Below are positions 44,305-52,720 of a DNA stretch of 60,367 bases, piece by piece. This stretch comes from Ferrimonas aestuarii (GTDB taxonomy: Bacteria; Pseudomonadota; Gammaproteobacteria; Enterobacterales; Shewanellaceae). Both the position numbers and the translations under genes were made by a program. The notes below the pieces were generated by a model. It saw nothing but the letters and a program-made list of their open reading frames with translations, had not been told where the DNA came from and ran no database searches. The stretch is from NCBI RefSeq assembly GCF_005116665.1, contig NZ_SWCJ01000023.1:1-60367 (forward strand). The letters are read 5' to 3'. How positions within the stretch are numbered: the first letter of the stretch is position 1; each line of letters begins with the position of its first letter.

Positions 44305-44305
44305 T
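44287..44305. promoter_or_regulatory. Fur box candidate between receptor and siderophore operon
   Basis: AATGAGTTCCGTTATCATT matches the outer arms of the Fur consensus (AATGA...TTATCATT) and is extended by flanking TGCG/CGCA symmetry. Being in the 98-bp divergent region, it could repress both the TonB receptor and the siderophore operon when iron is sufficient. Confidence 0.7.
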
Positions 44306-44359
44306 CGCACTTATGTTAAATAAAATTCACTAAAGAAATCAATGGATGAGGGATAGAGA

Positions 44360-46501
44360 ATGAATGGATATCAGTCGCGTCAACAGTCAAGACTTTGGAT
44401 GGCCATGTTGCCAGCGATCTACCAGATTGCAGTGCCGACATCTGCGCATGCTCAGGAGGATGGCCGTGGTGATGACAGCAACATCGAAGTTATCGAGGTT
44501 CACGGAGCTGCCTATCGAACCACAGGCACCAAATCGTCTTTACGACCGCTAGAAGCTCCGATGAGTTTTGAGGTTTATGATCGCGAATTATTGGATCGTA
44601 GGCAGGTGGACACGGTTAATGAAGCTTTGCGCTACGTACCTGGAGTGACAGCTGAAAACCGCAGCAGCGTTAATATTTTTGACCAATATACCGTACGTGG
44701 ATTTGAGACCTATCGTAATTTTTATGATGGCCTACCTTTGCAATACAACGGGTTATGGAATTTAGCGCCTCAAGTGGATGCGTATGCGACCGAGAGCATC
44801 GAGATTCTAAAGGGCCCCACGTCTGTACTTTACGGCGCAGCGCCTCCGGGAGGCATGGTGAATCAGGTGGCGAAAAAGCCTCAGTCTGATGCGATGACCG
44901 AAGTGCGTGGCAGAGCTGGCAGCAACAGCTTGTATGAGGTGGCATTGGACTCAACCGGTGCCCTGAGTGATTCGGTAAATGGTCGAGTGATCGCCTTGTA
45001 TCGGGATCGCGATGGTCAGCAGCAAACGACTAAAGAGGAGCGTCGTTTTATTGCCCCATCCATTACTTGGGAGTTAGGTTCGCAGACCAATCTTGAATTA
45101 AGTGCTTACTATCAGGACGATCCGTCGATGGTACCCTCGACGCCCCTGACTTCGGTGGGTACGGTTTACAGCGCACCCTATGGCAAGTTAGACAGTGATG
45201 CTTATGCCGGAGATGCGAACTGGAATCAATTTGACCGACAGGTGTTGATGCTGGGCTCCAAGTTAAATCACCAGTTCAGTGATAGCGTCGAATTTTTGCA
45301 AAACTTCCGTTACACCGACGGGGACGCTTATCAGCGAAATATGTATAACTATGGTTTGGCAGCGGATCAACAAACTTTGATCCGCAGTGCTTACTTTACC
45401 GATGAAGCCATTGATGGCTATGTGATTGATAACCAAATCTCGTGGCTGGTTAGCGTTGGTCAAAGCGAGCATAAACTGCTGTTTGGGGTTGAATACAGCA
45501 GCCTTGATTCCAAAGTGACGTATGGCGATACACTGGGGCAAGCAACTCCTGGGTTAGATCTTGCCAGCCCCAACTACCGATTAATTGATGCTGCCAGTTT
45601 GCCGGTGGATTTTTACCAACAGAAAAATGATATTGAGCAGACCCAGTTAGGCATCTACTTGCAGGATGAGATTCGCTTCGAGTCGCTGACGATTGTTGCT
45701 GGTGCTCGCTGGGACAAGTACGAGAGTACGGATACTGCACAAAATAACTATGCGGGTACTGAGTATGGCAGTGTCACAGAGATCGATCAGGATGAACTCA
45801 GTGCTCGAGTGGCAGCCATCTATACCTTTAATAATGGTGTTGCGCCCTATGTGAGTTATTCAGAATCCTTCGAGCCAGTTTCTGGTGTCGACAGCAATAC
45901 TGGTAATGCCTTCGAACCAACAACCGCAAGCCAGTGGGAAGTTGGCCTTAAATACCAAAGCAACTCAGCGGCGACCACCTTGACCTTGGCTGCATTCGAT
46001 ATAACCAAAAAGAACGTAGTGGTTAATACACCGGACTTTGGCAAATACACTCAAAATGGCGAAGTGCAGTCCCGAGGCATTGAATTGGCTTGGGATCAGC
46101 AGGTGTTAGAGAATCTGGATTTCACCTTTAACTACAGCTATCTGGATGCTGAAGTGACCGACAATCCACTCAATACCGCATTGGAAGGTAAGACTCCTAT
46201 TTGGGTTGCAGATCAAACGGCATCGGCTTGGCTGGATTACTACCCAATGCCTGAAGTGCAATTGAGTACCGGTGTTCGTTACGTTGGTGAAACTCAGTTA
46301 GATGCGATGAATACTGATAGGGTTCCCTCTTACACTCTTTGGGACATGGCGGCATCGTATGACATAAGCGAACAGTGGACGGTAAACGTGTCGGCGAGCA
46401 ATTTGTTTGATAAGCGTTATGTGGGAGCCTGCTTTGACAGCAACAATTGTTGGATGGGAGCGGAACGTAATGTTGAAGCTTCGATCTCTTATCACTTCTA
46501 A
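44360..46501 (+). CDS. TonB-dependent siderophore receptor
   Basis: Outer-membrane receptor of 713 residues. Signal peptide about 1-31 (ending SAHA-Q), TonB-box region (IEVIEVHG), plug domain (about 60-190, with DTVNEALRYVPGV, YTVRGF and ILKGPTSVLYG), then a 22-strand barrel ending in Phe (SISYHF). It resembles hydroxamate receptors such as FoxA and FhuE. Divergent from, and probably co-regulated with, the siderophore operon; it would bring the ferric siderophore to the FhuD-like protein. ATG 44360 follows GGGATAGAG. Confidence 0.94.
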   Translation: MNGYQSRQQSRLWMAMLPAIYQIAVPTSAHAQEDGRGDDSNIEVIEVHGAAYRTTGTKSSLRPLEAPMSFEVYDRELLDRRQVDTVNEALRYVPGVTAENRSSVNIFDQYTVRGFETYRNFYDGLPLQYNGLWNLAPQVDAYATESIEILKGPTSVLYGAAPPGGMVNQVAKKPQSDAMTEVRGRAGSNSLYEVALDSTGALSDSVNGRVIALYRDRDGQQQTTKEERRFIAPSITWELGSQTNLELSAYYQDDPSMVPSTPLTSVGTVYSAPYGKLDSDAYAGDANWNQFDRQVLMLGSKLNHQFSDSVEFLQNFRYTDGDAYQRNMYNYGLAADQQTLIRSAYFTDEAIDGYVIDNQISWLVSVGQSEHKLLFGVEYSSLDSKVTYGDTLGQATPGLDLASPNYRLIDAASLPVDFYQQKNDIEQTQLGIYLQDEIRFESLTIVAGARWDKYESTDTAQNNYAGTEYGSVTEIDQDELSARVAAIYTFNNGVAPYVSYSESFEPVSGVDSNTGNAFEPTTASQWEVGLKYQSNSAATTLTLAAFDITKKNVVVNTPDFGKYTQNGEVQSRGIELAWDQQVLENLDFTFNYSYLDAEVTDNPLNTALEGKTPIWVADQTASAWLDYYPMPEVQLSTGVRYVGETQLDAMNTDRVPSYTLWDMAASYDISEQWTVNVSASNLFDKRYVGACFDSNNCWMGAERNVEASISYHF

Positions 46502-46525
46502 CATTGCTTCGTACTAAGGTATCCG

Positions 46526-46556
46526 CAGCCTGGCCATGTAGCCAGGCTGTTTGTTT
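46526..46556 (+). terminator. Terminator of TonB receptor gene
   Basis: 9-bp stem CAGCCTGGC/GCCAGGCTG with a 6-nt loop followed by TTTGTTT, 25 bp after the receptor stop and between convergent genes. Confidence 0.78.
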
Positions 46557-46576
46557 ATGGCATCGTGGTATGGAGA

Positions 46577-48184
46577 TTAAGCTTGAGACGCCTGTTGAAG
46601 AATGCGTTTTGATTGAGGCGATGTCGCGTCGGCGTTGTTGCGGTTTTGCTGGGCAACAAACTGAGCAAAGTCGGGAATAGCTAATGGTTTAGAATGGAAA
46701 TAACCCTGGGTTAGAGCGATGTTTCTCGTTTTTACGAACTCGAGTTGCTGTGCGGTTTCAATGCCTTCTGCCACTAGTCGCACGTTTAGAGATTTCGCCA
46801 GTTGGCAGATGTTATCCACGATGCTGCGTTTTAGAGAGGGTTTCTCGACGCCAATAATAAAGCTTCGGTCAATTTTGATCTGATCCACTTTGATCGCCTG
46901 TAGCGTTTCCAGATTGGAAAAGCCGGTGCCAAAGTCATCCACTGAGACTTGCACCCCAAGAGCGCGAAGTTGGTCGACATTTTTAGCCAAGTTATCTAAG
47001 TTGCCCACACTTTTTTCGGTGATCTCCACGGTAAACCAAGGCAAGTAACGCTCAGGAACATGTCGATTAAGGTTTCGCTTCATGAACCCGCTTTCAATGT
47101 CTTCGGGGAAGGTATTGATGGCGACACGAACCTTACCCAGTAGGCCATGAAGTTTAAGCTCTTTAATCGCGGTTCGGGTCACCGATTCCGTTAGTGCTTC
47201 GCATAAACCATTGTCTTCCACCATGGGAATAAAGGTATCTGGTGATACGGAGTGGCCGTCTGCGGCATGCCAGCGGCACAGTACTTCACAGCCTATCACT
47301 TCACTGGAGGTGGTAGAGACGATTGGCTGATAGTGTAGGGTAAGCTCGTTGTTTTTGAGGCCGGCACGAAGCTGGTTGGGCAAACTGAAGATGCTGCTGT
47401 GAAGGTTACAGCCAGCACGATAAAACGCCCACATCACCATCGCCGTTAGCATCAGCAGAACCGTTAAGGTGAGCTGCTGCGATTTTACGTAGCTAAGAAT
47501 ATCGATGCTCACTAAGTCGCAGCTATTTTGAATAGAGCAGCGGGAAGCGATGTAATAACCGCCTTCAAACCAGCGCTCGCTGTTACCGCTAATGTTGATG
47601 TCATTTAACGGGTGCGTGTAAAAGGGTTTGACGCTAGTGAATTGGTTATTAATTAGGCTATAACTGGCATAATCAAGCCAAGATTTTGAAATGGTGTTGC
47701 TTAATTCTGGGTAGTCAAAAACGGCAATTAAATTGCCGGCACGAATTGCCGCAGTGCCTTGGGTTTGAATAACCTCAGTATTTAGGTCATTCAGGATCGC
47801 CGTTTCCGCATCAAATTGAACGTATTCAGCTGGCAGTGCCACTGGGTTCGCCAGTTTTCCCTCGTAGGAAGTACAGAGAATATGACCGTCTCGAACCTCA
47901 GCATAGTAGCTTAAGTATTTGGATCTGAAATCCGTTTGCCGAAGTTTACGTAAATTATCTGGATTGCATGCTGGCTGGGAGAGGGATTCACTTAACGGTT
48001 TGAGGAATTGATGAAAATCCCTCGCGATGCCAGTGCCTACTGTATCGTTGCGATCCAGCAGTGCGTCTTGAAACCGATGGGCAGATTGAGTCAATAGCAG
48101 CGCCAACAGTGGCACAATTATGAATAAGGATGCGATCGCAGCGCCAACGCCAAATTGCTTTTGCGATACATACAGCTTAGCCAT
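46577..48184 (-). CDS. CSS-motif EAL c-di-GMP phosphodiesterase
   Basis: Membrane c-di-GMP phosphodiesterase. In 535 residues: TM1 (about 13-33), a periplasmic CSS-type domain (about 40-235) with Cys73 and a C104-T-S106 variant of the Cys-Ser-Ser motif, TM2 (about 238-255), and an EAL domain (about 275-520). The signature is EVL (300-302) rather than EAL, a common active variant; DDFGTGFSNLE and VAEGIETAQQ are present. ATG 48184. In E. coli, CSS-EAL activity is controlled by disulfide formation of the periplasmic cysteines. Confidence 0.92.
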   Translation of the reverse strand: MAKLYVSQKQFGVGAAIASLFIIVPLLALLLTQSAHRFQDALLDRNDTVGTGIARDFHQFLKPLSESLSQPACNPDNLRKLRQTDFRSKYLSYYAEVRDGHILCTSYEGKLANPVALPAEYVQFDAETAILNDLNTEVIQTQGTAAIRAGNLIAVFDYPELSNTISKSWLDYASYSLINNQFTSVKPFYTHPLNDINISGNSERWFEGGYYIASRCSIQNSCDLVSIDILSYVKSQQLTLTVLLMLTAMVMWAFYRAGCNLHSSIFSLPNQLRAGLKNNELTLHYQPIVSTTSSEVIGCEVLCRWHAADGHSVSPDTFIPMVEDNGLCEALTESVTRTAIKELKLHGLLGKVRVAINTFPEDIESGFMKRNLNRHVPERYLPWFTVEITEKSVGNLDNLAKNVDQLRALGVQVSVDDFGTGFSNLETLQAIKVDQIKIDRSFIIGVEKPSLKRSIVDNICQLAKSLNVRLVAEGIETAQQLEFVKTRNIALTQGYFHSKPLAIPDFAQFVAQQNRNNADATSPQSKRILQQASQA

Positions 48185-48398
48185 AAATTCCCCTTAAAAT
48201 CCGGGTTGTTTTTACGTTCGAGCGTTATAAAGGAATAATAAGGATTGCCTGTGTAGCGTCAATGTTGCTGAATGTGATTTTCGGAATTAATTCGTAAAAA
48301 CATCAGTAATTCCAACCTTGCCCCTTTAAAGCCTTATTACTCGTTCTTGCTTTGTTTGATTTATAAGCGAACCGCTGTCAATTTTTCACAATGATGCG

Positions 48399-48429
48399 TT
48401 GACCTGTCTATAGCTTTACACTTTAAGCT
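48399..48429 (+). promoter_or_regulatory. MerR-type long-spacer promoter
   Basis: -35 TTGACC (48399-48404) and -10 TAAGCT (48424-48429) are 19 bp apart. A 19-bp spacer is the hallmark of promoters activated by MerR-type untwisting, so the downstream MerR fusion probably controls its own expression. Confidence 0.45.
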
Positions 48430-48459
48430 TGCCTCTATTGAGTTAGAAGAGTCTGGTGT

Positions 48460-49659
48460 ATGTATCGAATTTCTGAGTTAGCGAAACGGTGTGGTTTAGC
48501 GCGCTCCACCTTGCTGTATTACGAAAAGCAGGGCTTGCTAGAGGGGCGTCGTCGTGAAAACGGTTATCGGTATTACGATGATAACGATCTGCAGCAACTG
48601 TTGCTGCTGCAAGAGCTTCATGAAGCAGGGCTGAGCCTAAAAGAGTGTCAGCAGATGTTGACCCAAGGCGTTGACCGAACCCTACTGCATCAGCGGCTAA
48701 CGGCTCTTGAGCAGGAGATCACTCGCAAACGCAATGCGTGTCAGCTCCTTAAAGGGTTATTGGGTCAGTCCACCGAAGGCATTCGAGCTTTCCACCAGCG
48801 GGCCGAACAGTTGGCTCCAATGGCCCACAGCCGTTGGCTCGAGGTGGAGGGGTTTGATGAGGCGGAGTCCTTAAGGCTTAAGTGGTTATCAAAAGACGTG
48901 GCGACACATCAACAATATATGAACGATTTTGAACGAATTTTCATTGGCTTGGAGCGCCATGGCCCCGGCACCGATGCCGACAGCCTGTGGGCGCTGAATC
49001 AAGTTGGCATTGCGCCTCAATCTATTCTGGATATCGGCTGTGGCCCTGGGGCGTCGGCGCTGCTGCTGGCAAAACAGACCCAAGCTCAAGTGATAGGCGT
49101 TGATACCTTTGAGTCCAGCATTGCCAGCTTCAGAAAACGAATTGAAACCGAGGGACTGCAGGCGCAAGTGAGCGTCGTCAACGCCAGCATGACCAAGTTG
49201 CCCTTTGATGCGGGCAGTTTTGACCTTATCTGGTGTGAAAATAGCGCTTACATCATGGGGTTTGAACAGGCACTGCAGCAGTGGCAATCCCTACTAAAAC
49301 CGCAGGGGTATTTGGTGATAAGCGATCTGGTGTGGCTGAAATCCAGAGATGAGGTTGAGCCCGACATTCGAGACTTTTGGCAGCAAGGCTATCCGGATAT
49401 GCAGTCAAAATCGGCTCGACTGGCTCAGTGTCACCAGCATGGGTATGAGCTCATTGGCCATCGGCTGTTGGGCAAGGCCGCCTGGCAGGCGTTTACCCAG
49501 CCGGTGGCTCAGCGTGTTGAGGCGTTGGCTGTCGAGCTCGACGGTTCACAGGCGCTGGTAGATCAGCGACACGAACTGACTGTCCTAGACCGTTTCGACG
49601 GTCAATTTACTTATATGATCATGGTGCTGAAAAAGGCGCCAAAGCAAGGAAAAATCTGA
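48460..49659 (+). CDS. MerR-family regulator fused to SAM-dependent methyltransferase
   Basis: A 399-residue fusion. The N terminus (about 1-115) is a MerR DNA-binding domain: winged helix MYRISELAKRCGLARSTLLYYEK and coiled dimer helix. Residues about 160-390 are a class I methyltransferase with LDIGCGPGASALL (about 190-202) and WCENSAYIMG as SAM-pocket features, of the MerC-like/Methyltransf_11 group. So the protein may methylate a substrate and switch transcription, or simply be a MerR whose effector domain has been replaced. It is co-transcribed with the acetyltransferase after it (1-bp overlap). Confidence 0.9.
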   Translation: MYRISELAKRCGLARSTLLYYEKQGLLEGRRRENGYRYYDDNDLQQLLLLQELHEAGLSLKECQQMLTQGVDRTLLHQRLTALEQEITRKRNACQLLKGLLGQSTEGIRAFHQRAEQLAPMAHSRWLEVEGFDEAESLRLKWLSKDVATHQQYMNDFERIFIGLERHGPGTDADSLWALNQVGIAPQSILDIGCGPGASALLLAKQTQAQVIGVDTFESSIASFRKRIETEGLQAQVSVVNASMTKLPFDAGSFDLIWCENSAYIMGFEQALQQWQSLLKPQGYLVISDLVWLKSRDEVEPDIRDFWQQGYPDMQSKSARLAQCHQHGYELIGHRLLGKAAWQAFTQPVAQRVEALAVELDGSQALVDQRHELTVLDRFDGQFTYMIMVLKKAPKQGKI

Positions 49660-50162
49660 TGCAGATTCGACATGAACGCCAAGGTGACGAGCAAGCGATT
49701 GCCGAGCTTACCTATCAGGCATTTTTAAACCACCCTCACCATGAACCAGGAGCACTGCCGACTGAGCATCATATTGTAGAGCGACTGCGTAGCGGTGGCG
49801 ATCTGATGTTGTCATTGGTGATGGAGCTTGAGGGAGAGATTGTGGGCCACGTTGCCATCTCACCCATTAGCATTGCGCAAAGTCAGGGCAACTGGGTGGG
49901 ATTAGGCCCCATTTCGGTGTTGCCGCAACATCAGGGGCTTGGCATAGGCAAAGCGTTGATGAATCAAGCGTTGGAGCAGCTTGAGCAGCAAGGCATCGCT
50001 GGGGTTGTCTTGATTGGCGACCCAGCCTATTACAACCGTTTTGGGTTCAATGATCAGCATCATCTGAGCTATCTGGAGCTACCGAAGCAGTTCTTGCTGG
50101 CCAAGTCGTTCACAGCCAGCGAGGCGAGGGGTGAAGTGGTGTATTCAAAAGCCTTTGGCTAG
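49659..50162 (+). CDS. GNAT-family N-acetyltransferase, YhbS-like
   Basis: Acetyltransferase of 167 residues with the acetyl-CoA motif LPQHQGLGIGKALM (about 88-101) and the IGDPAYYNRFGF block typical of YhbS-like proteins. ATG 49659 overlaps the MerR-methyltransferase stop (TGATG) with AAGGA upstream, so translation is coupled. Substrate unknown. Confidence 0.9.
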   Translation: MQIRHERQGDEQAIAELTYQAFLNHPHHEPGALPTEHHIVERLRSGGDLMLSLVMELEGEIVGHVAISPISIAQSQGNWVGLGPISVLPQHQGLGIGKALMNQALEQLEQQGIAGVVLIGDPAYYNRFGFNDQHHLSYLELPKQFLLAKSFTASEARGEVVYSKAFG

Positions 50163-50349
50163 TTTTATACCCGCTTAACTAAAGAACCAGCCATTTTCGA
50201 TTGTTTAAATTGCCTCACTTTTCGATGCTCAATGTGTTGTTAGAACCACGAGCAATGGCATTGAGCGTTTAGATTGCGACAATTTACTCGGCGCACTAAG
50301 TTGTTCACCTTCTTAATTGAATTGGTACTCGCGATGACTGTTAAGGCAT

Positions 50350-50387
50350 AAAAAATCGGCTCCAAGTTCACTTGGAGCCGATTTTTT
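50350..50387. terminator. Strong bidirectional terminator
   Basis: 17-bp perfect stem with A-tract and T-tract flanks (AAAAAATCGG...CCGATTTTTT) and a TTCA loop, between the convergent acetyltransferase and POT-like transporter genes. Confidence 0.92.
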
Positions 50388-50403
50388 ATTCTAGGGATAG
50401 CCG

Positions 50404-51876
50404 TTAGCTTTCTGCTTGTTGCAGCTCGCCAGTGGCTTCTACTTGGCCACTCATCATCTTAGTGATGAGCTTTGATGCCGCAAAGGCCACCGCCACCAAT
50501 GCGATGGCGGCAATGGTGAAGGCGCCGAAATAGTTACCGTACAGGCTTTGGGCCAACGATTGGGTCAACTGTTGGCCTGGCTCTAGCGCGATGCCGGTTG
50601 AGAATACCGCACCCACAACGCCAGCAAGGGCGGTGGCCACGGAGAACAGGCTCACTGAGAACGCTTCAATGTGCTTGGGCGCCGCAGACAAAATAAAGGC
50701 CACCACTAAGCTGCCTACAATCACTTCCGCCAACGCTTGGAAGAAGTGGATGGCGAGGAACACCTCTGGGCGAACCACCACATCGTCACCGATAAACATC
50801 ACCGCGGCGGTCAAAATGCCGAAGGCGATGGCGGTCATGATGAACGCAAACCCCACCTTGGTTGCGGTGGAGAAGTGGATGTCTTTTTTCTCCAGAGAGG
50901 TAAACACCAAGGTGATCAGTGGCCCGCCAACCATACACCACAGTGGATTCATCGCCATGGCCGCTTCCGGCATCATTGGAATAAAGCCAAACAGATCACC
51001 CTTCATGGTGTTGATGGCCACCAAGTTCATGGAGGTCATCATCTGGCCGTAGTACACGAAGAAGGCGATGGTCAGGGCCACCATAATCAGGATGGCGCCC
51101 ATGTTCTTGGCCTCTTGTGCTTCGGCCTTGGTCATCAGGTAGGCAAAATAGCCTAATGCGGCGATGCCGATGGCGTATACGATGTTTTTGCCCATCTCCA
51201 TGTCAGAGAACATGTAGAACACCAGCGCAATCATGGCGATGGAAACTGCGATGAACTGAATCCAGTTCTTTTTCGAAACCGGCTCGTTGTCCAGTTTTGG
51301 GCTCACACCCAACAGGCCTTTTCGGGTGATCAATAGCAGTACAAAGGCCAACGTTGCCATGACGCAGGAGATCAAAAAGCCGCCATTAAAGCCGATGTAC
51401 GCCACCAGAGGTGGGAACAGATATTGGCTAACAAAAGCGCCCATGTTGTTGATGGAGTAGTTTACCGGATAGCCGTTTTCGAAGGATTCTTGGCTTTCAA
51501 AGGTACGCTTGAACAGAGGCTGGTACGCTGGGAACATTAAGCCTCGGGCGTAACTGGCGACTGCAATACCCGCCAAAGACATGGGCACGTTGTGCATCGA
51601 TGCGCCCAATACCAGTAAAGCGTAACCAGTGCCAAAGCTGATAAAGGAGAGCGTTAGGGAGCGATAGGCACCCAGAAAACGGTCAATAATAAAGCCACCG
51701 GCGATGCCAAATAGTGGGCCTACGGCGGAGAATGCGCCAACCACCATCAGGGTGTCGGCTTCCGAGTATTGCAGTGTTTCAAGAAAAAAGCGGGTCAGGA
51801 TGATCATCACTCCGTAGAAGGAGAGGCCAAACATCATTTGGCAAAACATCATCGACTTATTGAGTCTGTTCCACAT
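50404..51876 (-). CDS. POT/PTR-like MFS transporter
   Basis: Twelve- to fourteen-helix major facilitator protein of 490 residues of the proton-coupled oligopeptide type. The POT N-terminal motif is weakened: MMFGLSFYG replaces the usual ExxERxxYYG. GGFIIDRFLGAYRSL is the cytoplasmic loop of the family. ATG 51876 follows AGAGA by 7 bp; a GTG two codons earlier is badly spaced. Its paralogue is at 53761. Substrate may be peptide or otherwise. Confidence 0.85.
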   Translation of the reverse strand: MWNRLNKSMMFCQMMFGLSFYGVMIILTRFFLETLQYSEADTLMVVGAFSAVGPLFGIAGGFIIDRFLGAYRSLTLSFISFGTGYALLVLGASMHNVPMSLAGIAVASYARGLMFPAYQPLFKRTFESQESFENGYPVNYSINNMGAFVSQYLFPPLVAYIGFNGGFLISCVMATLAFVLLLITRKGLLGVSPKLDNEPVSKKNWIQFIAVSIAMIALVFYMFSDMEMGKNIVYAIGIAALGYFAYLMTKAEAQEAKNMGAILIMVALTIAFFVYYGQMMTSMNLVAINTMKGDLFGFIPMMPEAAMAMNPLWCMVGGPLITLVFTSLEKKDIHFSTATKVGFAFIMTAIAFGILTAAVMFIGDDVVVRPEVFLAIHFFQALAEVIVGSLVVAFILSAAPKHIEAFSVSLFSVATALAGVVGAVFSTGIALEPGQQLTQSLAQSLYGNYFGAFTIAAIALVAVAFAASKLITKMMSGQVEATGELQQAES

Positions 51877-52231
51877 AGTCACGTCTCTAAATTTTTATTG
51901 TTCAATTCCATTGCGCTGGCCGTTTTATGGGGTACGGCTCTTTGGGCGCGCGAATGGTATCACTGCCTAGAGAGGATGCTCTAAGCTTGAGATCGCAAAA
52001 ATGACCTAGGCTGCGAACTTGAGCCCAGTAAAAATGGCAACAAGACGTTACAGGTTGGTAAAGAACGGCAGAATTAGTTACGCCAGTGGAAGCTTGACTT
52101 ATCGCAATTGCGCGACGGTTTTGTGCAGTTCAGAAGCTCTCCGTTGTTTTGAATCAAGGTCGCGCTGCTTGAAATGTCGATATATTTCAAGCAGCGCGGT
52201 ATTCGCTGTGCCGCAGCCGTGAGTGAGACGA
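51877..52231. other. Intergenic region with long hairpin, no gene recognised
   Basis: About 355 bp. Short frames exist on both strands but show no family or good start. It contains the 15-bp stem hairpin at 52161-52198. Confidence 0.45.
52161..52198. other. 15-bp perfect inverted repeat
   Basis: CGCGCTGCTTGAAAT (52161-52175) and ATTTCAAGCAGCGCG (52184-52198) with an 8-nt loop. It is downstream of the minus-strand NTF2-like gene. It lacks a T-run on both strands. Confidence 0.5.
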
Positions 52232-52597
52232 TTAGCGTTCGCCTTGAATTTCAAACTCGTCAAATACGAGCTTGGCGCTGCCATCCGCCTGCAGTTTCCA
52301 ATGCTCTTTGTGCACGACGCCGAAGGCGTTGTTCATGGTCCAGGAGGAGGTCAGTAGGTAACCATCGTCGCCTTCTGGAGTCCATTGTACATTTTGGTAA
52401 TCCACATCTTTAAAACCCTGATCGATGATCTGCTGCCAAAATGCCTGAATCTGTTCACGGCCGGTAAAGCTGCCCATCGGGCGGGCGATCATGGTTGTGC
52501 CCTCAGCGTATTGGGCAGCGCAGCCTGCAGCGTCTTGATTATTGAAGGCCTGTTGCCAGGCGGTGATTCCCGCTTTGCATGCGTCGAGTGTGGTCAT
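52232..52597 (-). CDS. NTF2/SnoaL-like (DUF4440-type) protein
   Basis: Cytoplasmic 121-residue NTF2-like protein with GITAWQQAFNNQDAAGCA at the N terminus and a KEHWKLQADGSAKLVFDEFEIQ C terminus. Such proteins are often isomerase- or cyclase-like; function not assigned. ATG 52597 follows AGGAAA by about 8 bp. It is divergent from the LysR gene at 52721, which may regulate it. Confidence 0.85.
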   Translation of the reverse strand: MTTLDACKAGITAWQQAFNNQDAAGCAAQYAEGTTMIARPMGSFTGREQIQAFWQQIIDQGFKDVDYQNVQWTPEGDDGYLLTSSWTMNNAFGVVHKEHWKLQADGSAKLVFDEFEIQGER

Positions 52598-52720
52598 AAT
52601 GGCATTTCCTAGTTTGGTGTTGCTCAATGTCAATGGCGGTAAGTGTAGGGCTGATTTTTACTTAGAAAAACGGGATAATAAAAACTTACTGTTTCACAAG
52701 ATCGAACAATTGAGGCGGGG

